Shown: piece by piece, positions 1 to 5,975 of the stretch
Layout: every line of letters begins with the position of its first letter
How positions within the stretch are numbered: the first letter of the stretch is position 1
NCBI GenBank assembly: GCA_900551655.1
Contig: URWM01000082.1
Span: 1 to 6,891 of the forward strand
Reading direction: 5' to 3'
DNA length: 6,891 nucleotides
DNA from: an uncultured Collinsella sp.
GTDB lineage: Bacteria; Actinomycetota; Coriobacteriia; Coriobacteriales; Coriobacteriaceae
Made by a program: the position numbers and the translations under genes
The notes under the pieces: model-generated
Told to the model about the DNA's origin: nothing
The model's database searches: none
Seen by the model: only the letters and a program-made list of their open reading frames with translations

Positions 1-48
1 CGAGATTCCTCTACGTCTCGTGGGCTCGGAGATGTGTATAAGAGACAG
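1..48 (+). other. Illumina Nextera i7 adapter (non-genomic)
   Basis: These bases are library-construction sequence, not genome. In order they are the last six bases of the P7 oligo (CGAGAT, 1-6), an 8-base index TCCTCTAC (7-14), the Nextera read-2 overhang GTCTCGTGGGCTCGG (15-29), and the 19-bp Tn5 mosaic end AGATGTGTATAAGAGACAG (30-48). Read in reverse complement the index is GTAGAGGA, which matches my memory of Nextera index N712. Genomic sequence begins at 49. The mosaic end here is a tagmentation scar, not evidence of a resident Tn5. It also means the contig ends inside the next gene. Confidence 0.98.
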
Positions 49-50
49 CG

Positions 51-1871
51 ATGAATGCTTCAGTCGATTTTGCCGCCGAGGGATGCTATGACTACCGGAG
101 CGAGCGCACGGTCAGCGCAAGCGTAAGCTATGAGTCGCATGCCGGCGAGGGTGACAAGGCCGTGCTCTACACGATTCCGATGGTCTATTACGAGTATGAG
201 ATCGAAAATGAGGAAACTGGTGGCAAGGGAGTGATGGCGGCGCCCGTGTCGCTCGGCGCGCAGACCTCGGTCGTTAATGTCGAGGCCTATGACCGCATTG
301 CCAAACAGCACAATATGACGCCGCTCAGCTACTTTTTGACCAACCGGTCGGGAGAACCCGGAACCTATCAAACGACGCTCAACGGCGAGACTCCCGTTGG
401 GGATTCCTTTGGTCTGGGCAAGCCTGGCGTAACGCGCGCCTACACGCACGATGGGTTTAACGGCGCCGCCGCGCAGTCGGGGGCGAGCATTGAGCAGACC
501 ATCGAAGTCGAGGAGGGCAAGGAGCAGGAGCTCGAGCTCGGCTTGACGCTGAACGGCAGCGTTGTCATGGGCGCGAAGCTCGCAAAGCACGAGTTGTTTG
601 GCGGCCTGTGCTTTGGTGCCAACGCCGGCTTTACTACGGGTAACTCCTCGAGTGAATCGACCGAATACGGCGGCACCGTCGACAACCTGCCCGAGGCCGC
701 GCAGGGCAAGTACGGTTTTGTGTGGCGTCTGGGCGTCAACGCGGTGGATGTCGACAAGTTCGAGGCAGACTCGGGCGACAAGCTCGGCACCAAGGACACC
801 GACCAGTTCTGGATCGTGGGCTATGACGTTAAGGACGTCGAGATGCCCGACGCGCCGGCCGTGACGGGCTTTACGGCAAACGCCGTCGATTCGACCAGCG
901 TTACGTTTAGCTGGGACGATGTACTCGCAAACAAGAGTGGCTTTAGCTACGGCGTGGGCATGCTGCAGAGCAATGCGGCGGATGCGGTCGTCAATAGCTG
1001 GAAGATTGCCGACAACACGCAGACCTCGCTCAAGTGGGATGGGCTGCAACCCAATACGGAGTATCGATTCGCCATCGCCGCTGTTAAGAATGGATCCACG
1101 ACCGAAACAGGTATTCGCTCGGCAATCATCACGGTCAAGACCATGCCCGATGGCATGACGATGACCGTGAGCGGACCTGCGGCGGATGCTGCGGAGGGGT
1201 CGGATCTTGGATACGACTCTTCGGTTGAGCGCACGGCGGGAAGCCACCTGACGCTCTCGGCGATTGGCCATGTGAAGCAACTCGGTGCCGACGATAGCGA
1301 AACAGGGCTGGCACCGACCTATATGTGGTACCGCAAGGGCCGCGGCGAGACAGAGTTTAAGCTCGTGGGTGCCGATGGCAACCTCGCGGCTGGAACGGCC
1401 TCAAAGCTCGAGATTGACCTGACCGCAGACGATGACGGTGCGCAGTATTACTGCCACGTGGGATACAACGACGTGGGCCTCGACACCGGCACGGCGCTCG
1501 TGAATATCGAGGCCGAGGAGACGGCGCCCACAACGGTGAACGCCACCCCGATCCGCACGCGCCGCCTGTTCTCACAGGCAAGTGCGGGCGCCAAGAAGTT
1601 CCTGGACCATACGCTGGTAAACACCGCTGGCCCAACCGATTCCGAAGGCTCAAAGGACCTCGAGACTCCTGAGACCCCGACGAACCCGGACAAGCCCAAG
1701 TCCGACAACGGAGCTAAGACCGACACCAAGGTCAAGACTACGACCACAGCGAAGAACCTCGTAAACACCGGCGACCAAACATTCGCCCTAGTCGCCACCG
1801 CAGCAGCAGCGGGAGCAACGCTCGTAGTGATAGCCCTCATCATGCTGATCAAGCGCCGCAAGACCCACTAG
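51..1871 (+). CDS. Surface protein with FnIII-like and Ig-like domains and C-terminal sorting signal, 5'-truncated
   Basis: C-terminal 606 residues of a secreted wall- or membrane-anchored protein. The true start is missing: genomic sequence begins at 49, the ATG at 51 has no ribosome binding site, and no signal peptide is visible, so it is probably an internal Met. Residues about 1-265 are beta-rich and Gly/Ser/Thr-rich, and I do not recognise the family. Residues about 266-364 look like a fibronectin type III domain (conserved W near the start, then LxPNTEYRFAIAA). Residues about 370-487 look Ig-like: a W in the YMWYRKG strand and DDGAQYYC near the end, but the usual partner Cys earlier in the fold is replaced, leaving C468 unpaired in this domain. 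A Thr/Pro/Lys-rich linker (490-568) leads to LVNTGD (570-575), a hydrophobic segment (577-600) and the tail KRRKTH. That is the layout of a sortase sorting signal, but with Val where LPXTG has Pro. The gene ends with two adjacent TAG codons. Likely role is adhesion or host contact; this is inferred from architecture only. Confidence 0.85.
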   Translation: MNASVDFAAEGCYDYRSERTVSASVSYESHAGEGDKAVLYTIPMVYYEYEIENEETGGKGVMAAPVSLGAQTSVVNVEAYDRIAKQHNMTPLSYFLTNRSGEPGTYQTTLNGETPVGDSFGLGKPGVTRAYTHDGFNGAAAQSGASIEQTIEVEEGKEQELELGLTLNGSVVMGAKLAKHELFGGLCFGANAGFTTGNSSSESTEYGGTVDNLPEAAQGKYGFVWRLGVNAVDVDKFEADSGDKLGTKDTDQFWIVGYDVKDVEMPDAPAVTGFTANAVDSTSVTFSWDDVLANKSGFSYGVGMLQSNAADAVVNSWKIADNTQTSLKWDGLQPNTEYRFAIAAVKNGSTTETGIRSAIITVKTMPDGMTMTVSGPAADAAEGSDLGYDSSVERTAGSHLTLSAIGHVKQLGADDSETGLAPTYMWYRKGRGETEFKLVGADGNLAAGTASKLEIDLTADDDGAQYYCHVGYNDVGLDTGTALVNIEAEETAPTTVNATPIRTRRLFSQASAGAKKFLDHTLVNTAGPTDSEGSKDLETPETPTNPDKPKSDNGAKTDTKVKTTTTAKNLVNTGDQTFALVATAAAAGATLVVIALIMLIKRRKTH

Positions 1872-1898
1872 TAGCCAGTCGAACATATCGACAACCCA

Positions 1899-1936
1899 AA
1901 AACCCGGGTAGCCAAAAAACAGGCCACCCGGGTTTT
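1899..1936 (+). terminator. Intrinsic terminator of the surface-protein gene
   Basis: Arms 1899-1913 and 1922-1936 pair in 14 of 15 positions (only A1910-C1925 fails) around an 8-base A-rich loop. The right arm ends in TTTT and the left arm starts with AAAA, so the hairpin could work in both directions. It lies 28 bases past the stop codon, where a rho-independent terminator for the plus-strand gene is expected. It is the strongest terminator in the window. Confidence 0.88.
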
Positions 1937-1959
1937 CTGTTGAGTGGAGACTCCGCAAG

Positions 1960-2191
1960 CGGAAACTGCATCCCACAATTAGCGCCCGGAACGGGACACA
2001 TTTTCCGTCAAGCCCTCATCCGGAAAATCCATCCCAGTTTGAGCGCCCAGACCGGGACGCACTTTCCCAACGAGCCTCAACCGGAAAATACATCCCGGAA
2101 TCCAGCTGAATAGTGGGACACACTTTCCCAATCGGGTCCCAAGCGGAAACTGCATCCCATTCCAGACAAGAATTCCGGGACACACTTTCCG
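1960..2191. repeat. Array of four 48-bp imperfect palindromes with about 61-bp period
   Basis: Each unit is a 15-base left arm, an 18-base spacer and a 15-base right arm. Units are 1960-2007, 2021-2068, 2082-2129 and 2144-2191, separated by 13, 13 and 14 bases. Left arms follow CGGAAAnTnCATCCC: units 1 and 4 are identical (CGGAAACTGCATCCC), while 2 and 3 carry AATCCA and AATACA in the middle. Right arms are GGGACACATTTTCCG, GGGACGCACTTTCCC, GGGACACACTTTCCC and GGGACACACTTTCCG. In reverse complement these resemble the left arms, so there are eight related half-sites in alternating orientation, starting 33, 28, 33, 28, 33, 29 and 33 bases apart. Arms pair at about 12 of 15 positions in units 1 and 4. 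Spacers 1 and 2 share AGCGCCC; spacers 3 and 4 differ. The period is not a multiple of three, so it is not coding. Function is unknown: arrayed protein sites, RNA hairpins and a lineage-specific interspersed repeat are all possible. Confidence 0.85.
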
Positions 2192-2199
2192 CAAACAAA

Positions 2200-2222
2200 G
2201 AAGGCCACATAACGTGGCCTTC
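2200..2222 (-). terminator. GGCCAC hairpin, possible minus-strand terminator
   Basis: Perfect 9-bp stem GAAGGCCAC (2200-2208) / GTGGCCTTC (2214-2222) with a 5-base loop. Read on the minus strand it is followed by TTTGTTTG, a modest T-rich tract; on the plus strand there is no T-run. It could therefore end minus-strand transcripts coming from the synthase gene, whose stop is about 210 bases away. A second hairpin with the same core lies at 2328-2350. It may instead be structural repeat DNA. Confidence 0.5.
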
Positions 2223-2276
2223 AACTTATATATGTTCGGCGATACACCCAAGACAAGCCACGCCCCAACATCAGGG

Positions 2277-2406
2277 CGTCTGTCCAGGCGGAGGCATATA
2301 AGGTTCATCGCGAGTTCCGCACGCAAAGGAGGCCACTTAATGTGGCCTCCGTCTTGCGCAGGACTGTCCGAGCAGGGAACCTTATATGCCTCCGCCCGGA
2401 CAGACG
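2277..2406. mobile_element. MITE-like 130-bp element with 30-bp terminal inverted repeats
   Basis: The arms 2277-2306 and 2377-2406 are inverted copies matching at 29 of 30 positions, the only mismatch being A2286 against C2397. The interior is 70 bp, has no credible ORF and contains the hairpin at 2328-2350. Small size, long near-perfect terminal inverted repeats and no coding capacity fit a miniature inverted-repeat transposable element. I see no convincing target-site duplication: the flanks ATCAGGG on the left and TTTCAGT on the right share only TCAG, at unequal distances from the arms. The main alternative is one long stem-loop at the 3' end of the minus-strand synthase transcript, since the element begins 28 bases beyond its stop codon. 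Confidence 0.5.
2328..2350 (-). terminator. Second GGCCAC hairpin inside the inverted-repeat element
   Basis: Perfect 9-bp stem GGAGGCCAC (2328-2336) / GTGGCCTCC (2342-2350) with a 5-base loop, followed on the minus strand by TTTGCGTG. It is about 85 bases past the stop of the minus-strand synthase and is the nearer candidate for its terminator, although the T-tract is short. Compared with the hairpin at 2200-2222, the second stem pair is G-C here and A-T there, a paired change that keeps the stem intact. Confidence 0.5.
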
Positions 2407-2433
2407 TTTCAGTTATGAACTCGCAGCTAGTCG

Positions 2434-4734
2434 CTATTTGATCTTGGTCGTACCCGGTGCCAAGTTGGGGTCGGTCTCGTTGGCCTCGGTCTGGAAGTGC
2501 TCCGTATAGACGTTCTTGCCGTCGCGGAACATCTCGTAGTATTGCATCTTGGCGTAATCCTCGCGCGCCTTGGTTACGGCTGCGGCAGCGGCGTCGTCAC
2601 CGGTGACGTTGGAGGAGAGTGCCCAGCGCAGGCTGGCGTCCTCGTAGCCCACGGAGTTGATGGCGGGCAGCGACTCGCGCAGCGTCATGTGCGCTTTCTG
2701 GTAGTCGGTCAGCGGTGCGCCGATCAGCTGCATCAACTGGGTGGACAGGTAGTTGGTGGACAGGTCGTCAACCTCGCTCATCTGGTCGCAGCCGGCAACG
2801 TCGTAGTTGGCCCAGATGATGTAGTCGGTCTGCCACAGACGCTCCTGATGCGTAGCGTCGTCCTCGCCGGTAAACCACTTGTCATTGAACTTGGACGGGA
2901 AGAACGGCTGATGGTCGCCCCAGAACACCACGACCACCTTGCGGTCGAGCTTGCTCAGGGCGTTGAGGAAGTAGCGAAGCGCCTGGTCGGACTGCTCGAT
3001 GCACGAGACATACTCGTCGACATCGGAGAGCGTGCCGTCCTCGACGGTCTTGGCGTCCAGGTCGGTCGTGTCGATGTTCAGGTGCATCTGCTTGTCGACC
3101 GGCAGCAGGCCCGTGTCGTAGCCCGAGTGGTTCTGCATGGTCACGTCGAAGATGAACTGCGGGTCGGCGTTCTGGTCGAGTAGCTCAAGAATCTTGTCGT
3201 AGGTAGCCCGGTCGGTCACCATGTCGCGCAGGGTATCGGCGCCCTGGAAATCGTTGATGGACAGGAACTGGTCAAAGCCAAAGTCCTTATAGACGTTCTC
3301 GCGGTTCCAGTTGGTCGCGTGGTTGGGGTGCATGGCCGTGGTGGAATAGCCGAGCGATTTGAACTGCTCTGCCAGGTTCCCGGTCGTTTCCATGTTGTAG
3401 ATGGTGTAGGGGTACACGCCCGAGCCCAGGTTGGCCATGGAGTTGCCGGTCATAAACTCAAACTCGGTATTGGCCGTGCCGCCGCCGTAGGCGCTCACGT
3501 AGAGCTTTCCGCGGCTGAGGCAGTTGGACAGGTTCTTAAAGTACTGCGGACCTTCGTAGCCGGCGCGCATGTTCTGGTAGATCGACAGATCCGAGAACGT
3601 CTCGTTCATGATGGCGATGACCGTGGGCTTCTCGCTGTCGAACTGCTCCTTTGCGGCGGCGCGCTCGTCGCTCTTGGCCGCGTCGGACTTGTCGTAGGCC
3701 TTGGCGTACTTTTTGAGTGTGGCCTTGGCATCGTCGACGGAGTAGTCGGCGGGTTTGGGCGGCTTGATGGACTGTGCCGCACTAATAAAGGCAGGCAGGT
3801 AGCCCTCGCGCCAGTAGCTCTCGAGCGGGCGCCAGGTGTAGACGGTGATGCCGAGGGTGTTGTAGTAGTCGATGAGCGTGACATGCGCGGTCACGCCGCC
3901 CAGGCACAGCACCGCCACGAGCAGGTTGGTGAGCAGCATGCGCTTGGCGTTAGCGGCGCCCTTCTGACGGTGCGGTGCCACCAGGCCGGCGTACTCGCAC
4001 AGCAGCATGGCGATGGCGGTAAAGCCCATGGACAGCACGCAGAACAGCGAGATCGAGAAGGTGTAGCCGTTGCCGGCGACCGCGGCGGCGGTGGAGATGG
4101 CCGAAAGGTCGCCCGGCTGGATGGGCATGGATTTAAACGTGATGACGAAGAACTCGGCAATGCCCAGGACAAAGAGGGCAAAGGCCAGGACCGCGGGAGC
4201 TGCGCCGTGGCGCTGGAATAGGAAGAACAAGCCGACCATGAGCACGGTGATGATGGCCCATTCGAGCAGAATGCACAGGGGGTAGACCCAGGTAAAGTCG
4301 TGGTTGGACGAGACCTCCATGCCCAGCAGCGCAAAGACGCCGGCGAGCAGCAGGCACAAGACGGCGGCGACGAGCGGTTTGCCCACAAAGGCTCCGCGCA
4401 GGCGGGCGAGCTTGCCGGTGGGGACGGGGGCATCGGACCCGGCGAACGCAAAGACGCGCGGGGCGATGCGGTCGCGGGCAATGCTGGCCCAGGCGCATCC
4501 GGTAAGGATGGCGTTGGTCAGGATGAGCATCACAAAGGCGAGCGGCTCGTTTTGGGCGACGAGGCCAATGGCGCCCCAAATGGTCAAAAAGAGCTGGAAC
4601 AGGCCGAAGGCGACACTCCAGGCGATGGCGCCTTTGGCGACGGTGCCCGACTGTGCGCGAATGGCCTTGGCCTCGCGCAAGACAAGGTAGACGGTCGCCG
4701 CAAGACCGACGAGCGAGATGGCGGCAGCGAACAT
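2434..4734 (-). CDS. LtaS-type polyglycerol-phosphate synthase / sulfatase-fold phosphoglycerol transferase
   Basis: A 766-residue membrane enzyme of the alkaline phosphatase superfamily. Family members transfer glycerol phosphate from phosphatidylglycerol to grow lipoteichoic acid or modify envelope glycans outside the membrane. About eight hydrophobic segments occupy roughly residues 1-20, 36-60, 64-87, 120-138, 149-173, 178-200, 223-247 and 266-287, more than the five of Staphylococcus LtaS. The extracellular domain starts near 370. It carries the metal-binding Glu in MNETFSDL (E378), the catalytic Thr in GGGTANTEFEF (T420, aligning with LtaS T300), HPN-HATNWNR (about 469-478), QNHSGYD (H536) and WGDHQP (D607, H608). 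Start choice: GAGGAG (4742-4747) sits 7 bases before the ATG at 4734. A GTG at 4749 would add five residues, but it overlaps that ribosome binding site. The gene stands alone, convergent with the surface protein and divergent from the nitroreductase. Whether it makes lipoteichoic acid or another polymer cannot be told from sequence. Confidence 0.92.
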   Translation of the reverse strand: MFAAAISLVGLAATVYLVLREAKAIRAQSGTVAKGAIAWSVAFGLFQLFLTIWGAIGLVAQNEPLAFVMLILTNAILTGCAWASIARDRIAPRVFAFAGSDAPVPTGKLARLRGAFVGKPLVAAVLCLLLAGVFALLGMEVSSNHDFTWVYPLCILLEWAIITVLMVGLFFLFQRHGAAPAVLAFALFVLGIAEFFVITFKSMPIQPGDLSAISTAAAVAGNGYTFSISLFCVLSMGFTAIAMLLCEYAGLVAPHRQKGAANAKRMLLTNLLVAVLCLGGVTAHVTLIDYYNTLGITVYTWRPLESYWREGYLPAFISAAQSIKPPKPADYSVDDAKATLKKYAKAYDKSDAAKSDERAAAKEQFDSEKPTVIAIMNETFSDLSIYQNMRAGYEGPQYFKNLSNCLSRGKLYVSAYGGGTANTEFEFMTGNSMANLGSGVYPYTIYNMETTGNLAEQFKSLGYSTTAMHPNHATNWNRENVYKDFGFDQFLSINDFQGADTLRDMVTDRATYDKILELLDQNADPQFIFDVTMQNHSGYDTGLLPVDKQMHLNIDTTDLDAKTVEDGTLSDVDEYVSCIEQSDQALRYFLNALSKLDRKVVVVFWGDHQPFFPSKFNDKWFTGEDDATHQERLWQTDYIIWANYDVAGCDQMSEVDDLSTNYLSTQLMQLIGAPLTDYQKAHMTLRESLPAINSVGYEDASLRWALSSNVTGDDAAAAAVTKAREDYAKMQYYEMFRDGKNVYTEHFQTEANETDPNLAPGTTKIK

Positions 4735-4741
4735 GCTGAGA

Positions 4742-4747
4742 CTCCTC
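4742..4747 (-). promoter_or_regulatory. Ribosome binding site deciding the synthase start
   Basis: Reverse complement reads GAGGAG, seven bases upstream of the ATG at 4734. The upstream in-frame GTG (4747-4749) overlaps it and has no comparable purine stretch of its own, only TAGG about 11-14 bases before it. This favours the shorter protein. Confidence 0.75.
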
Positions 4748-4848
4748 ACAAACTTAAAACCTACGAAAGCGGGGGTTTACCCGATTGTTACCAAGATATG
4801 CGCTGCAATTGGTGGCTGCGCACAACAACCAGCCATATTAACGCGCAC

Positions 4849-4864
4849 GTGTGGCGGTGTGGCG
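4849..4864 (+). repeat. Perfect tandem 8-mer, possible operator
   Basis: GTGTGGCG occurs twice back to back (4849-4856, 4857-4864), and a degenerate third copy, GTAGTGGCG, follows a few bases later. It sits about 85 bases before the nitroreductase start and 115 before the synthase start. A direct-repeat operator is possible, but the repeat is short and low-complexity. Confidence 0.4.
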
Positions 4865-4948
4865 CAATGTAGTGGCGACCTGCGCGATAATGGACGGGAA
4901 TTACACGGAAACGTAAAGGCTTCTTAAAGAAATGGCGAGGATGAGGCG

Positions 4949-5818
4949 ATGAACGAGCGGGTTTGTATGACGAGTGCGGGCGACGTGGGTGCCGGCATGG
5001 ACGCGGGCGGCTATCCGGTCGAGACTACGGGCAACGCGGTGCTGGACATTTTGGAGCACCGTTCGTCTACGCGCGCCTTCGCGCGCGATGACAGTGACCG
5101 TCCCGTAGCGGTGACCGACGAGCAGCGGGCGGCGATTTTGCATGCGGCGAGTCGCGCGCCATCGGCAGGCGCCATGATGATGTATTCCATCGTGAGCATT
5201 CGCGAGCAGGCTACGCTGGACCGTCTGGCCGACCTGTGCGATCACCAGCCCATGATCGCCAAGGCGCCCTGGGCACTTATATTTGTGGTCGATTATGCCA
5301 AGTGGATCGATCTGTTTGAGCATGTGGGCTGCTTTGAGCCCGAGTTTATAGAGCGTACGGGCAAGTCTCCCCGTCGTGCGCCGGGTCTGGGCGACTTTGC
5401 CATCGCGGCGCAGGATGCCGTGATCGCCGCGCAAAACGCCGTGGTTGCCGCCGAGGCCCTGGGCCTGGGGAGCTGCTATATCGGTGATATCGTCGAGAAT
5501 GCCGAGGAAGTTGCCGAGCTGCTCGATCTGCCGCCCTATACCATGCCGCTGTCGATGCTCATCATCGGCACGCCCCGTAAGGAGCGCCCGGCGATCGCGC
5601 ACCCCGTGGTGAACCTGGTGCACGAGGAGCGCTACTGCCGCGCGGATGCCGCGACCATGGACGCGCAGGTGGCCGAGATGGACGCGATGTTTCGCCCGCA
5701 TGCCCGCGAGGTGGGGGAGCGCGTGGTGGATATCTACACCCGCAAACACACGAGCCCCTTTATGGCCGAGATGAGTCGCTCCATGGAGTGGTGGTTCAAA
5801 AACTGGCTCGGAAAATGA
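4949..5818 (+). CDS. Nitroreductase-family FMN oxidoreductase
   Basis: A 289-residue protein of the nitroreductase fold, a homodimeric cytoplasmic flavoenzyme family that reduces nitroaromatics, quinones or flavins with NAD(P)H. Visible family features are the N-terminal phosphate-binding motif EHRSSTRAF (36-44), APSAGAMMM (70-78) where the family usually has a small-residue A-P-S/T-G/A-x-x motif, an alanine-rich helix (150-170), and GLGSCYIGDI (172-181) followed by the hydrophobic strand and GTPRKERP (207-214). The length exceeds the common 180-220 residues. The extra parts are an N-terminal stretch of about 28 residues, low in recognisable features, and a C-terminal helical tail (about 233-289) ending in WWFKNWLGK, perhaps for dimer contact. 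GAGG at 4937-4940 lies 8 bases before the ATG, supporting this start; Met7 and Met17 are weaker options. Substrate cannot be assigned. A palindrome follows immediately, so it is probably a single-gene transcription unit. Confidence 0.9.
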   Translation: MNERVCMTSAGDVGAGMDAGGYPVETTGNAVLDILEHRSSTRAFARDDSDRPVAVTDEQRAAILHAASRAPSAGAMMMYSIVSIREQATLDRLADLCDHQPMIAKAPWALIFVVDYAKWIDLFEHVGCFEPEFIERTGKSPRRAPGLGDFAIAAQDAVIAAQNAVVAAEALGLGSCYIGDIVENAEEVAELLDLPPYTMPLSMLIIGTPRKERPAIAHPVVNLVHEERYCRADAATMDAQVAEMDAMFRPHAREVGERVVDIYTRKHTSPFMAEMSRSMEWWFKNWLGK

Positions 5819-5820
5819 CG

Positions 5821-5853
5821 AATGTGGCAAAGGGACAGTCCCTTTGCCACATT
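5821..5853. repeat. Perfect 16-bp palindromic repeat, REP-like or terminator
   Basis: AATGTGGCAAAGGGAC (5821-5836) and its exact reverse complement (5838-5853) are separated by one base, giving a stem of about 15 bp with a 3-base loop. It begins two bases after the nitroreductase stop. There is no T-run on the plus side (CCATATCG follows), so it is not a textbook rho-independent terminator, though it could protect the 3' end or halt transcription. The AAAGGGACAGTCCCTTT core resembles palindromic repeats I associate with dispersed REP-like elements in gut bacteria; that link is from memory, not a search. Confidence 0.8.
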
Positions 5854-5934
5854 CCATATCGCGCGATGGCATAAAGGCCGTATAAATGTTTATCTAGCTG
5901 GGAAAACAGTGCATTAAAACATGGGCCGATTGCC

Positions 5935-5940
5935 TATAAT
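5935..5940 (+). promoter_or_regulatory. Likely -10 box of the kup promoter
   Basis: A perfect TATAAT lies 35 bases upstream of the kup start. The -35 region is weak: only ATTAAA (5913-5918) sits at a 16-base spacing. A transcript starting near 5947 would have a leader of about 30 bases, leaving no room for a c-di-AMP (ydaO/yuaA) riboswitch, which controls some potassium importers in Gram-positive bacteria. Confidence 0.55.
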
Positions 5941-5975
5941 CCCTTCGAACATTAAAGTTGGGAGGAAACCGGCTT

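Larger units (their letters stand above)
4735..4948. other. Divergent intergenic region between synthase and nitroreductase genes
   Basis: This 214-bp gap must hold the 5' regions of both flanking genes, as they are transcribed away from each other. I see no strong sigma-70 pair for either. On the plus strand GATAAT (4886-4891) could be a -10 box for the nitroreductase, but no good -35 lies 16-18 bases upstream. A 6-bp stem TGGCTG/CAGCCA (4813-4818, 4830-4835) and a tandem 8-mer at 4849-4864 are the only structures noted. Confidence 0.5.

Noticed and set aside
30..48. Tn5 transposon end
   Set aside because: It is contiguous with the Nextera index and P7 sequence, so it is a tagmentation adapter.
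60..1280. Long minus-strand ORF of 406 codons opposite the surface protein
   Set aside because: An antisense shadow in GC-rich coding DNA with Arg/His-rich composition. The plus-strand reading has clear domains and a sorting signal.
1960..2191. CRISPR array
   Set aside because: The repeated parts are only 15 bases, alternate in orientation, vary in sequence and have 18/13-base spacers. No cas gene is nearby.
1979..2326. Minus-strand ORFs of 115 and 64 codons across the repeat array
   Set aside because: They only translate the 61-bp repeat, whose period is not a multiple of three, so the repeats fall in different frames. They have no ribosome binding site and no protein-like composition.
3319..4221. 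Plus-strand ORF of 300 codons opposite the synthase
   Set aside because: Gly/Val/His-rich shadow of the minus-strand membrane protein, with no motif or start signal.
4901..5872. Minus-strand ORF of 323 codons opposite the nitroreductase
   Set aside because: Its His/Arg-rich composition is typical of an antisense shadow. The plus strand has family motifs and a ribosome binding site.
5854..5975. c-di-AMP (ydaO/yuaA) riboswitch before kup
   Set aside because: The space is only about 120 bases, the likely -10 box leaves a leader of about 30 bases, and I see no recognisable conserved core.
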